Shown piece after piece: positions 52,120 through 60,766 of a stretch of DNA of 64,000 bases. The notes beneath the pieces were generated by a model. The model was given only the letters and a program-made list of their open reading frames with translations, was not told the DNA's origin and ran no database searches. A program made the position numbers and the translations under genes. The stretch's first letter is position 1. Every line of letters begins with the position of its first letter. The stretch covers positions 4,960,001-5,024,000 of the forward strand of contig OZ252037.1 in assembly GCA_965247695.1 (NCBI GenBank), read 5' to 3'. The DNA comes from Flavisolibacter sp965247695 (lineage in GTDB: Bacteria > Bacteroidota > Bacteroidia > Chitinophagales > Chitinophagaceae).

Positions 52120-52272
52120 CTAAATATTTTTTGCACGCAAACGGTCTATGATTTCTTGCTGCTTTTCCTGCATCTTTTCGCGCCGCAACCTTTTTTTTAT
52201 TTTCCTTTTCTCATTAAAATAATAGGCTGTTGCCATACTAAAAAACAGCAGAATAAGAAGTACAGGAAACAT
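52120..52272 (-). CDS. Small single-pass membrane protein downstream of sprA
   Basis: A 50-aa frame starting at ATG 52272: MFPVLLILLFFSMATAYYF is one TM segment, followed by a strongly charged helical tail (NEKRKIKKRLRREKMQEKQQ, then EIIDRLRAKNI). The positive-inside pattern places the tail in the cytoplasm. It starts 56 nt after the sprA stop on the same strand, so it may be read through from sprA. The clear hydrophobic/charged division supports a real gene. No family recognised; a link to the T9SS/gliding apparatus is only suggested by position. Confidence 0.6.
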   Translation of the reverse strand: MFPVLLILLFFSMATAYYFNEKRKIKKRLRREKMQEKQQEIIDRLRAKNI

Positions 52273-52328
52273 GATGGAGAAGTTAATACCCTAAAAGTAA
52301 ACAGAGCTTATACATAAGAGTTCCGTCT

Positions 52329-55300
52329 TTACTGCGCCAGCGAAATCCGCACCTGCACACCGGCTCTTGTATTGGTTACCGGCGCGGTGGTGGCAATCTT
52401 TGGAATGATGCGGTTTTGCTCGAAATAAAACTTCAGGTTGATGCGCTGATTGACTACATAATCCACACTTGGCGCCAGCCTTATCACCCTCTGCCCCGAC
52501 GTACCGAAAGCCGTGTTCTGATCCAGCTTGCTGTTGGCCGTGGCATCGTCTCTCATGCTAAAGTCAAGACGTAAGGTTACATCGTTATTCAGCGGTTTTG
52601 AATTTTTGCCAATGCGCAATTTGGTTAAAAACGGAAAGCCTTTTCTTCTCCAATCCGCACCAATGGTTACTTCGGTTGACCGGTTCTCCGCCAATTGATA
52701 ATCCACCAGGCTCAAACTCAAGGTCCTTGACTTGCGGTATTCAAAGCGGGCCGAAAGCTGATTGGTAAAGGTGGCGTCGGCAGCAATCAACGGACTGAAT
52801 TGTTCGGAGATGGTGACGTTGGGAACAAGGAAATAGGGAACGTAATTTTTATTGGTGTCAATAAACGAAGGATAGCCTACACGGAAAGGGTCTTGAAACA
52901 GCAAGGCCGTGGTAAAACTGTTCATGCTCAAGGTGCTGTTGTATCCATGGCGAATGGTAAAATTGGTAAAGATTTTATCCAGCCCCGGCAAGCGGGTAAG
53001 ACCGTTGTAGGTAATGTTCCAATTGGGTTTAGGCATTAAACCGGAGAAAGGGTTGGAATTGATTTTGGGATTGGAATTCTTTACCAGCGACACCGTCGTT
53101 GGATCCTTTTTAGTGTAGGCCGAAATAAAAGCCGGGATCAACACATCCTGCGCATAGCGGTTGTAGCCGGCAATGTAGCCGCCGTTGAGCGTTGGGTTGT
53201 TTTTTGCGTAAGTGTTTTCACCGGCAAGCCGCTTCGATAAAATCAAACGGTTGGCTTCAAACTGCTTGAACACTTCCGATACTTCGTTCGGATCGAACTT
53301 GGTAAACAAGGTTTGATACGAGATGTAGGAAATGCTGAAAGAGCCCGTTGCATACGGGTTGTAGCGATGAACTCCCGAAATACCGCTGGTATCTTTTTCC
53401 AGTTCCGAATAATCTTTTGAAAAGGTTTTGCTTACTGTAAGGTCAATGTTTAAATCACGAATGGGCGACAGCTGCGCCGTCAAGCTCAAGGTCTGGCTGT
53501 ACCGTTGCTGAATGAGGGCATTGAACAAGGAATCTTTGGAAAGAATTCCTTTTTGCGCCAGTGTATTGATGTCCGTCGTATCGGGTTGATAACCGCCCAG
53601 GGCATACTTCCAGCCGGGATAACCGCTGCGTGGGTTCATGCCCAACACACGGGTGCTGTCCATATAGCCCGGCAACAAGGTTCCAAAGTCTTCGTTGTAT
53701 TGAACGTTGATTCGTTTGAGTGACGTTAGCATTCGTAAGAAGAACCTCGGCACGGGAGAGATGTAAATCGGTCCGCCCGGCGCTTTCTTCTTTTTGGCTG
53801 AAGTGTCCTTTGGCTGTTGCAGTTGCGGCTTGGGCGCCGAAGCATCGCTGTTGATGGCTTGCAGAAAACGCGACTTGGTGTACAAGCGGTCGAAGTCGAG
53901 ATCACCCGTCACGTTTCTTGTTTGTCCAACGCTCAACGTATTGCCCAACTCGCGGGCCAGCAAGGAACCGGCAAGCCAATCGTAGTTCACTTTGTAGGAT
54001 GCCCGTATCTGCGTCCAATCGAGCAAAGGAATCTTTGCAGTGGGTACGGTGTAAGCCAAGGTAATGTCGTGATGATAATGCGTGTTGCGTCCGCCCTTCC
54101 AGAAATTCTTCTTTACCGAATCCAGTTTCTCTTTTGTGTCCAATCGGCCATACGGTTCATCCACCCTTGCATTGTTCACGGCATTAAAATCAAGGCTGAT
54201 GGACCTGGTCAGGTCCCAGCCCAAGGTGTAATAGCGGTCAAATAGAAAGAACTTGTCGTAGTTCTCCGGCAGCGGTTTGGGCGAACCCACGTTGCGATTG
54301 CGCAACACGCCAAACTGCCGCAGCACATCGGCCCTTACGGCTATCTGCCTTGGCTTGTAGTTGAAATTAAAATCGCGGAACAAGGCAAACCACGGCGACT
54401 TGGATTTGATGAATTTCTTGAATGGTTCTACATACGTTGGCTGTGGGGCATAGTTGTAGCCCACGGCCGCACGGGTGCGTTTCACATCGTCGTATTCAAT
54501 AATCGGATTGGTTCGCCTGTCATGCGTGTAATTGTAATTGATGTCAAGGTTGGAGAGGTCCCAAAGCTGCGGCTTTTGACCAAACGGTTTGGTTCGTTTC
54601 ACCGATGTGAAGTTGAGCGTTTTGATGGTGCGTTGGTCTATCGCATCGTTCTTGATGGAGTCGCGTTTGGCGCTTTGCGCATCCTTCAATTTGTCTTGCA
54701 GCTTAATGTCCAGATCATACGGATCGTACTGCGGTGTAGAAGTGGTTTTGCTAATGCCGGCATACATGGGTATGGTCAGCGCCGCGCCTTTTGGCAAGAG
54801 TTTGCCCAGGTCAAGATTGGCGCTGGCATCAAACTGTGCAAAGTCTTCGCGGCTGCGTTCATTTACCCGTTGCTCAAGCGTACCAAAGCCGATGCTGCGA
54901 ACGCTGCCGGTAAAATTCACATTGCCCAGATCAGCCAGCCGGATGTCCACACGTCCGAGAGCCGCGTAGCCGCCTTTCTCGTTCATCTTCGAGAGCCGCA
55001 ATTCATTGAACCAAACTTCGGCGCAAGCCGCATCTTTTTGTGCGTTCTCCACGCCAAGGAACATGCCGCGTACCTCTCCCAAATTAGGATTGCCGATGAT
55101 GCTGAACTTTTTGCCGTCAATGATTTGCGAATAGTATTGCGAAGGCGAAACGCCGCTGCCGTTGCGCTTCGATTTCAATGCGGTCAGTACATTCAGGTCA
55201 AAATCCAGATTGTTTTGTGTAGGCCAGATAGATAACGAATCCGAAGCGCCCCAGGGCGTTGCTTTCAACGGAATCCGTATCTCGTAATAATTGGTGGTGT

Positions 55301-58300
55301 AATCGTTACCGATGCGGACAACGGCATTCATATCGCCTGTGTTCAAGTCAGTGCCCGGCCGGTTGCCCGACTCAAGATGCACGAACATGGAAAGCCGGCC
55401 GTACTGCCGCAGGTCAAGGCTCATACTCTTGAACAGGCCGCGGCTATCTTTCTTAAACAGGTTGCATACTTTCAGGCTCAAGGCTTGTTCGTTCAGCAGC
55501 AGTTGCACGTTGTTGTTGCTGATCTGGCTTTGGCGCTCAATGCCCGGCGGTTGGCGGTACGGGATGGGAGTACGGCGGTCATTCTCTTCAATGTTCACCG
55601 CAAGAATGTCCACTGTGGTTGGATCGTTAGCGGGCAACGCCACCACGCCGCCGGTGGTGTCCACATTGTATTGCAGTTTGCGCCATTGGTTGCGCACCAG
55701 TTCCAGCTTGGCAAAACGCAGCACCGCCGTGTCGTCAAAAGCCGTCATGAACATACGAATGAAACGAATGCTCTTGAAGTCGGGGATGTTGCCCACTTTG
55801 TCCTGGTATTCTTTTACCGGAATTCGAAACAGGTACCAGGTTTCGGTGCGGGCCGAGTTATCGGCTAAGCGAACGTTTACCGTTCGCTTGTCGGTAATGT
55901 AGTTAGTGCCCACTTGCATGTTGGGCTTTATGTCCACGCGGTATTGAAAGTATTCTTCTACTTCGTTCAGCGTGTTGTCGCGGTTCAGTTCTTCCGCATC
56001 GGGGTAAAGCGTAAAGGCATTGGTGAATTGATCGGTAGCTGTTGCCACAGGCGAGTTGCCATTGGGATTGTTGATGTTTTTATACCGTTGCAGAATGCCT
56101 GCGTTGTTCGCGAAAGAAGCATCGCGATAGCCTTTAAAGTTGTCGGCAGATGGATCGTCCTGTGCTGCTTGATAGGCCGGTGAAGACGCGCCAACCGTTG
56201 CTCTCAACTGGTTAAGGTAAGGCGCAAACTTGCGGCGCTCGGCGCTGTCGGGCATGCCGTCATAACCTACGTCCTGGTAAGGCCGGTCGGTGGGATCGTT
56301 GCTGAAAGCATTGGTTACTTGTATGGGATTGCGCGGCACTTTGGCCCAGGCCGTTTCATCTAACGGAATGTTTGGCTGCGTCGGCGTGGGCAAACCGTTT
56401 TCATATTGGCGTTTGCCGTCGCGCAGAATGTCTTCCGAAATGTTACCAAGGTTGAAATACAATTCGCCGCCGGTGCTGGCCGGCTTTTTAATAAACGGGT
56501 CAAGCATCCAGAATTCAATGAACTCAATGTTGTTGGTTTCAAAATCGGTTTGGTCAATGTTGCGCATCAAACCACCCCAGGCTTTTTTGGGTTGCTTTAA
56601 GTTACCGGTGCCGGGGTCCACATCAAATTGAAAATTATACGGTCCTTTTTCTTTGGGATAGAAAGCAAGGTCAAAAGTATTGATGACGCTCTGGCCAAAG
56701 TCGGTGCTGCGGTTAGGAAAAATTTCCTGGTTCAATACCCGGCGGGTTTCGGGTTTGGAAAGCTCCGTCAAATCGCGGCCAAGCGGATTGTTGCTGTTGC
56801 CTTTTTCCTGCAATACCGGCTCAATGTTGTACCAGGCAAGTTTTGCCCGGTTGTAACCGCCGCGCAAATCATCTTTTAATAAGGCCTCCGGAAAAAGTTC
56901 TTGTCCGTTGCGGTCCGGCGATTTTTGCGGCACCGAGGCCATTGTCCAGCTAATGAGCGGAAAGCGCAGGTCAATGGACGACCGGGTTCCTTCAAAATCG
57001 TCCACGTAAGCCACGCCGCCGGCGCCGAAGTCCACTTCTTTGGCATGACCAGGCTTGAGTACCGCTCCTTCGCCGTAGGCCGTAATGCTCGACATGGCTT
57101 TGCTGTTGTAAAACGGCAGCTTGTTCAGCAGTCTGGTCAGCTTGGGCACATCGTTTCGGTAATCGAAGTCGAGGCCGTACATCGTATTGCGAATAGGGTC
57201 TTCGCCGTATGATTGTTTATTGAAGAAAGGCCGTTCGCCCAGGCGCACCATCTGCGCCCCAACGGTAAGGTGCTTGCTGGCGAGATAATCAACCCGGAGT
57301 CCTACAAAGTTTTTCTGCTGCAAGCCATAAGTAGCGTTGTTTTCAAAACTTATCTGCACCGGTATGCCCGCGCTGATGATGGCCTGGTTGGTGACGTGCA
57401 GTGAGCCCAGGTCATAGTTGATGTCGTAGTCCACGCCTTCGCGCAGCACCTGGCCGCCGGCGGAAACCGTTACGGAACCACGGGGAATGTTGAAGCCAAG
57501 CTGGTAATCGCCGCTCACGGCCGACTTGCTGCGGCCTACGATTTTAAACCGGTTCAGGTTGGCGTAGTTGGAGGCGATGGCTTTGATGGTATCGTACAGC
57601 GGATAGAATAGATATTTGGCGGAAGTCAGGGAATCCGGATAAACGTATTTCAGGTCGTTGCCGAACGGTTCAAGCACCGGAAAAATCACGCGGCTTTGCG
57701 AGGAGATAACCGTGTAGTTTTCGAGGTAATCAAACTTGCCGTCGGGCTGCGGGTCGTTCTGGTTGTTTAAGCGATCAAGGTTCACCAGTTGAAGAATGGG
57801 TACCCCCTGATATTGCTGACGGAGGTCGGCATCGGGCAGATAACGCTTGTCGCCTTTGCTCGGCTCTTCGTAAGTAACCTGCAAGTCAAAACCATCACGC
57901 GACAACTGTCCGAAACCCACGCTGTACACGTTCTTCATCATCAGGTCCCACAAAGGCAGATTGGTCCGCTGCGAGGTGGCCTTCAATAATTTTAAAAACA
58001 AAACTTTGGTGGTGTTGCCGCTGCTATCGGGCGGCACATCCTGACTGAACTCACCTACCTGGTAAACCTTTCCGTTGTACGTGTACTGAAAGGCCACGCC
58101 CAACACTTCATCAGGTTGTAGTTGCTGGTTTAAAGAAAGGAAACCGATCTGTGGGTTGAAATAATAATCCGTTGGCTGCAGCTTGCGGGCAAAAGTTTTT
58201 TCAAAATCCTGCACCGGCTGAAAGCCTTGTGCCGTCAACGCACTTTGCACGTTGCTTGAATTGCGAAAGTCACCATTAGCCGCGTTGTTCAAAAAATCGT

Positions 58301-59468
58301 ACAAGCCGTTGGCTTTGTTGTACGGCAACGGCGCGGCCGGGTTGCCGCCCAAACCGGCGCGAAATGGTTTGTTCTCACCCAGGTCCATAAAGCCCACTAC
58401 ATCGCGGGTGTCGGTAGTGGCGCCGGTGCGGTTGGTGACCCAAACTTCCACCCGTAAAATTTGCACCGCCGATTGCACCACGGGCAGTCGCTTCATGGCG
58501 TTATTAAAATTGTTGCGGAAGTATTGCGAAAAAAGAAAGTGGCGGTTTTCTTCGTAATCATCGGCACGCATGATAAACGACTGTGTGGCCGAGCCGCCCT
58601 GCAAGCCTACCGATTGCCGGTTGCTGCGCTGGTTGGCCAGAGCGCCGGTGACGAACACCTTTCCAAACTGCAGTTGCGATTTTACCCCGAACAAGGACTG
58701 CGCACCCGGTATCAGCGTTCCCTTGGATTGCCAGTTAATGGTGCCGGCCTGAAATGATTTGAGTATTTCGTCTTCCTTGCCTTGGTAGTCGAACTTCAGT
58801 TGGTTTTCAAAATCAAAGTTGGCCAGCGTGTTGTAGTTGATGGGCAGGTTTATCTTGTCGCCAATCTTGGCATCCACCTGCAGTTGGGCATTCTCGTTAA
58901 AATCTAAGCCGCCGGTTTTGCGGGCCCGTTCGGGCAGCGTGGGGTTTTTAATGTTTTGTCCCTGATAGCCTGCGGAGATGTCCACATAACCCGTAGGCCT
59001 TATCTCCACTTTGCCGGCGCCTGTAATGCGGTTCACCCAATCTTTGGCAAAGCCGAATTTAGGTTTGAAGGAACGGCGGTTTAAATCGCTTAACAGGTTT
59101 GCCCGCTGGCGGAAATAATTGTTCTCGTCTTGCTTTCCCTTTAATGATAAAAATTCCTGCATGGAAAACGTAGCCGGACTGCGGTAATACTTATCGCCTA
59201 TTTTTTCCACCACATAATACTGTCCGGTTTTGGGATCATATTCTACCCGGCGTTTTACAAAAGCGGTGTCGGAAAGATTAAAGGGATTGCGGTCCGGGCT
59301 TGGGCTCAAATAAGGATCGGTGCGCCGGTCGGTGATGGGATATTTAAGCGTGTCGGGCTTTGATTGGCCCAAAGCAGGCGTAAGGGCAACCGACACGAGG
59401 GCCAGGACCAAAACGCAGAGTTTATGGGTGGAAGATGTACGCAAGTCGTTTTCCCTACAATTAGTCAA
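52329..59468 (-). CDS. sprA: SprA, outer-membrane translocon of the type 9 secretion system
   Basis: A 2379-aa outer-membrane protein that forms the very large beta-barrel channel of the T9SS and is needed for gliding and secretion of sorting-domain proteins. Signal peptide (LCVLVLALVSVALTPALGQ), N-terminal motif GYVDISAGYQGQNIKNPTLP, and long beta-rich regions characteristic of SprA/Sov (KVEIRPTGYVDIS; FNELRLSKMNEKGGYAALGR; VLNQEIFPNRSTDFGQ). It ends in ARAGVQVRISLAQ. No ATG is available for the start: a stop codon immediately precedes the TTG at 59468, and a second in-frame TTG lies at 59444. It follows ruvA by 25 nt, a common ruvA-sprA order in this phylum. Its expected cargo here includes the GH13 enzyme and the PKD adhesin. 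Confidence 0.97.
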   Translation of the reverse strand: MTNCRENDLRTSSTHKLCVLVLALVSVALTPALGQSKPDTLKYPITDRRTDPYLSPSPDRNPFNLSDTAFVKRRVEYDPKTGQYYVVEKIGDKYYRSPATFSMQEFLSLKGKQDENNYFRQRANLLSDLNRRSFKPKFGFAKDWVNRITGAGKVEIRPTGYVDISAGYQGQNIKNPTLPERARKTGGLDFNENAQLQVDAKIGDKINLPINYNTLANFDFENQLKFDYQGKEDEILKSFQAGTINWQSKGTLIPGAQSLFGVKSQLQFGKVFVTGALANQRSNRQSVGLQGGSATQSFIMRADDYEENRHFLFSQYFRNNFNNAMKRLPVVQSAVQILRVEVWVTNRTGATTDTRDVVGFMDLGENKPFRAGLGGNPAAPLPYNKANGLYDFLNNAANGDFRNSSNVQSALTAQGFQPVQDFEKTFARKLQPTDYYFNPQIGFLSLNQQLQPDEVLGVAFQYTYNGKVYQVGEFSQDVPPDSSGNTTKVLFLKLLKATSQRTNLPLWDLMMKNVYSVGFGQLSRDGFDLQVTYEEPSKGDKRYLPDADLRQQYQGVPILQLVNLDRLNNQNDPQPDGKFDYLENYTVISSQSRVIFPVLEPFGNDLKYVYPDSLTSAKYLFYPLYDTIKAIASNYANLNRFKIVGRSKSAVSGDYQLGFNIPRGSVTVSAGGQVLREGVDYDINYDLGSLHVTNQAIISAGIPVQISFENNATYGLQQKNFVGLRVDYLASKHLTVGAQMVRLGERPFFNKQSYGEDPIRNTMYGLDFDYRNDVPKLTRLLNKLPFYNSKAMSSITAYGEGAVLKPGHAKEVDFGAGGVAYVDDFEGTRSSIDLRFPLISWTMASVPQKSPDRNGQELFPEALLKDDLRGGYNRAKLAWYNIEPVLQEKGNSNNPLGRDLTELSKPETRRVLNQEIFPNRSTDFGQSVINTFDLAFYPKEKGPYNFQFDVDPGTGNLKQPKKAWGGLMRNIDQTDFETNNIEFIEFWMLDPFIKKPASTGGELYFNLGNISEDILRDGKRQYENGLPTPTQPNIPLDETAWAKVPRNPIQVTNAFSNDPTDRPYQDVGYDGMPDSAERRKFAPYLNQLRATVGASSPAYQAAQDDPSADNFKGYRDASFANNAGILQRYKNINNPNGNSPVATATDQFTNAFTLYPDAEELNRDNTLNEVEEYFQYRVDIKPNMQVGTNYITDKRTVNVRLADNSARTETWYLFRIPVKEYQDKVGNIPDFKSIRFIRMFMTAFDDTAVLRFAKLELVRNQWRKLQYNVDTTGGVVALPANDPTTVDILAVNIEENDRRTPIPYRQPPGIERQSQISNNNVQLLLNEQALSLKVCNLFKKDSRGLFKSMSLDLRQYGRLSMFVHLESGNRPGTDLNTGDMNAVVRIGNDYTTNYYEIRIPLKATPWGASDSLSIWPTQNNLDFDLNVLTALKSKRNGSGVSPSQYYSQIIDGKKFSIIGNPNLGEVRGMFLGVENAQKDAACAEVWFNELRLSKMNEKGGYAALGRVDIRLADLGNVNFTGSVRSIGFGTLEQRVNERSREDFAQFDASANLDLGKLLPKGAALTIPMYAGISKTTSTPQYDPYDLDIKLQDKLKDAQSAKRDSIKNDAIDQRTIKTLNFTSVKRTKPFGQKPQLWDLSNLDINYNYTHDRRTNPIIEYDDVKRTRAAVGYNYAPQPTYVEPFKKFIKSKSPWFALFRDFNFNYKPRQIAVRADVLRQFGVLRNRNVGSPKPLPENYDKFFLFDRYYTLGWDLTRSISLDFNAVNNARVDEPYGRLDTKEKLDSVKKNFWKGGRNTHYHHDITLAYTVPTAKIPLLDWTQIRASYKVNYDWLAGSLLARELGNTLSVGQTRNVTGDLDFDRLYTKSRFLQAINSDASAPKPQLQQPKDTSAKKKKAPGGPIYISPVPRFFLRMLTSLKRINVQYNEDFGTLLPGYMDSTRVLGMNPRSGYPGWKYALGGYQPDTTDINTLAQKGILSKDSLFNALIQQRYSQTLSLTAQLSPIRDLNIDLTVSKTFSKDYSELEKDTSGISGVHRYNPYATGSFSISYISYQTLFTKFDPNEVSEVFKQFEANRLILSKRLAGENTYAKNNPTLNGGYIAGYNRYAQDVLIPAFISAYTKKDPTTVSLVKNSNPKINSNPFSGLMPKPNWNITYNGLTRLPGLDKIFTNFTIRHGYNSTLSMNSFTTALLFQDPFRVGYPSFIDTNKNYVPYFLVPNVTISEQFSPLIAADATFTNQLSARFEYRKSRTLSLSLVDYQLAENRSTEVTIGADWRRKGFPFLTKLRIGKNSKPLNNDVTLRLDFSMRDDATANSKLDQNTAFGTSGQRVIRLAPSVDYVVNQRINLKFYFEQNRIIPKIATTAPVTNTRAGVQVRISLAQ

Positions 59469-59493
59469 TTAGTGTTTCAATAGCTATCGGTAC

Positions 59494-60081
59494 TTAAAGC
59501 AGTTGCAGCGCTTTTTTAATCAGGAGTTCAACGCCGGTGGTTGGATCCTGTGTCAGCACTTTTTGAATGGCGCCGTCCGCAGCCTGACGGTTGATGCCGA
59601 GCGCCACAAGTGCATTTAACGCATCGCTTTGTAAAGTATTGCCTTTCCAGGGGGAAATATTTGCGCCGGATTCAATGGGGTTTTTTGTAAGTCTGTCGCG
59701 CAGTTCCAGCACGATGCGTTCGGCCGTTTTGCGGCCGATGCCTTTGATGGCTTCCAGCGCCTTTATATTGCCTTGCACGATGGCCCGCGAAAGTTCATCG
59801 GGCTTCATATAAGAAAGCATGACCCGTGCGGTGTTGGCGCCGATACCGGAAACGGCAATGAGTTGAAGAAACAGTCCTTTTTCGGCATCATCGGTAAAGC
59901 CGAAAAGAATGTGCGCATCTTCCCGCACAATCAGGTGGGTTTGCAGTGTGCCGGATTCTTTGTCTTGAATAGCCGAATAAGTGTTGAGGCTGATTTGCAC
60001 TTCGTAGCCCACACCGTTCACATCTACATAAACATAGGAAGGGGTCTTTTTTACGAAGGCACCGTTGAGGAAAGCGATCAT
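59494..60081 (-). CDS. ruvA: Holliday junction DNA helicase subunit RuvA
   Basis: Binds Holliday junctions as a tetramer and loads the RuvB motor for branch migration. 195 aa from the ATG at 60081 (MIAFLNGAFVKKTPSYVYVD). Domain I OB-fold with VNGVGYEVQISLNTY; domain II with two helix-hairpin-helix motifs (LIAVSGIGANTARVML and IKGIGRKTAERIVLELRDRL); flexible linker; domain III (DALNALVALGINRQAADGAI), which contacts RuvB. Length is typical. sprA follows on the same strand. A -7-like box lies 5 nt before the ATG and an inverted-repeat element begins 42 nt upstream. Confidence 0.97.
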   Translation of the reverse strand: MIAFLNGAFVKKTPSYVYVDVNGVGYEVQISLNTYSAIQDKESGTLQTHLIVREDAHILFGFTDDAEKGLFLQLIAVSGIGANTARVMLSYMKPDELSRAIVQGNIKALEAIKGIGRKTAERIVLELRDRLTKNPIESGANISPWKGNTLQSDALNALVALGINRQAADGAIQKVLTQDPTTGVELLIKKALQLL

Positions 60082-60086
60082 GGGCG

Positions 60087-60094
60087 CAAAATAA
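60087..60094 (-). promoter_or_regulatory. Putative -7 box for ruvA, near-leaderless
   Basis: TTATTTTG on the minus strand differs in one base from TAnnTTTG and ends 5 nt before the ruvA ATG. A TTG lies 23 nt further upstream, inside the edge of the inverted-repeat element. Confidence 0.35.
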
Positions 60095-60122
60095 GAAGGG
60101 AATATGGAACAGAGAAGCAATC

Positions 60123-60733
60123 GAATATCGAACAGACGAACAAGGAATATTGAATGAAGAAATGGGGCCGCTCATACCTTGTGCCTCTGTACGCTATTCA
60201 GTCTTCTTGATATTATAGGAACGAAAAAAGAAGTTTAAAACATTACTTGTTCTTGCCTTTGTCGCCCGTCCTGTTGTTTCGTTGTGCAGTGGCAACGCTT
60301 GCTACAAAGTTGGCAACAAGTTCGTTGCTTTGTTTCAGAACAGCTACTAACCCTTCCCTTACCCAGTTCTTTTTGTTGATGAGGCGAAGACAGTTGTAAG
60401 TCTCTCGAAGTTCTTTTAGACAAACCTTCATTTTATGGATGAAGTCAGCAGGGCTTTCTGCAGCTTGTGCTTCGCCGTAATGCAAGGCAGGTGAAGTTCC
60501 GCTGCGTAATAGCTGTCCGCCCAAATGGTCGCCAGCACGTGTCTTCGGCAAGGCTTCAGAAGTGTCGATGATGACGGAAGCAAAGTCAATCAGACGTTCT
60601 TCCAGATCGAACTTATTTTCCATAAACAAGCTGTTTTTGTTTAAGACAAGGTAACAAAATCCTGTAATGAAGTTATCGCTGTAAGCGTCCCCATTTCTTC
60701 ATTCAATATTCCTTGTTTATCTGTTCGATATTC
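60123..60733. mobile_element. Inverted-repeat element carrying an intact four-helix-bundle (S23/IVP-type) gene
   Basis: The 45-nt arms 60123-60167 and 60689-60733 are complementary with only 2 mismatches (GAATATCGAACAGA...GAATGAAGAAATGGGG), and similarity continues a few bases inward (CGCT). They bound a 611-bp segment whose only gene is the four-helix-bundle protein at 60243-60623. The element fills the space between the divergent ruvA and fabH genes. This layout (complementary ends with an internal S23-type ORF) is that of 23S rRNA intervening sequences, but here it is intergenic. A decayed element of the same plan is at 15961-16406. Confidence 0.8.
60243..60623 (-). CDS. Four-helix-bundle protein (23S rRNA intervening-sequence protein family)
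   Basis: A 126-aa helical protein (MENKFDLEERLIDFASVIID...). Family features: LPKTRAGDHLGGQLLRSGTS in helices 1-2, PALHYGEAQAAESPADFIHK (in place of the common N-I-A-E-G motif), CLKELRETYNCLRLI in helix 3, and a Lys-rich tail. The ATG at 60623 is preferred to a TTG two codons upstream. The family is named after proteins encoded in 23S rRNA intervening sequences; related proteins such as Avd bind nucleic acid through a basic face of the bundle. It is enclosed by long inverted repeats, so it belongs to a mobile-like unit rather than to a ruvA or fabH operon. Confidence 0.9.
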   Translation of the reverse strand: MENKFDLEERLIDFASVIIDTSEALPKTRAGDHLGGQLLRSGTSPALHYGEAQAAESPADFIHKMKVCLKELRETYNCLRLINKKNWVREGLVAVLKQSNELVANFVASVATAQRNNRTGDKGKNK

Positions 60734-60740
60734 CCTTTCC

Positions 60741-60748
60741 TATCTTCG
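60741..60748 (+). promoter_or_regulatory. Putative -7 box for fabH
   Basis: TATCTTCG matches the TAnnTT(T/C)G form seen before lptB and the DUF2339 gene. It begins 8 nt beyond the right arm of the inverted-repeat element and ends 18 nt before the fabH ATG. Confidence 0.35.
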
Positions 60749-60766
60749 CCCCTCAAAATTTTCTTC

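Noticed and set aside
54522..55235. Plus-strand open frame of 237 codons inside sprA
   Set aside because: Antisense to the well-supported SprA coding sequence; its codon pattern is the mirror of the sprA frame.
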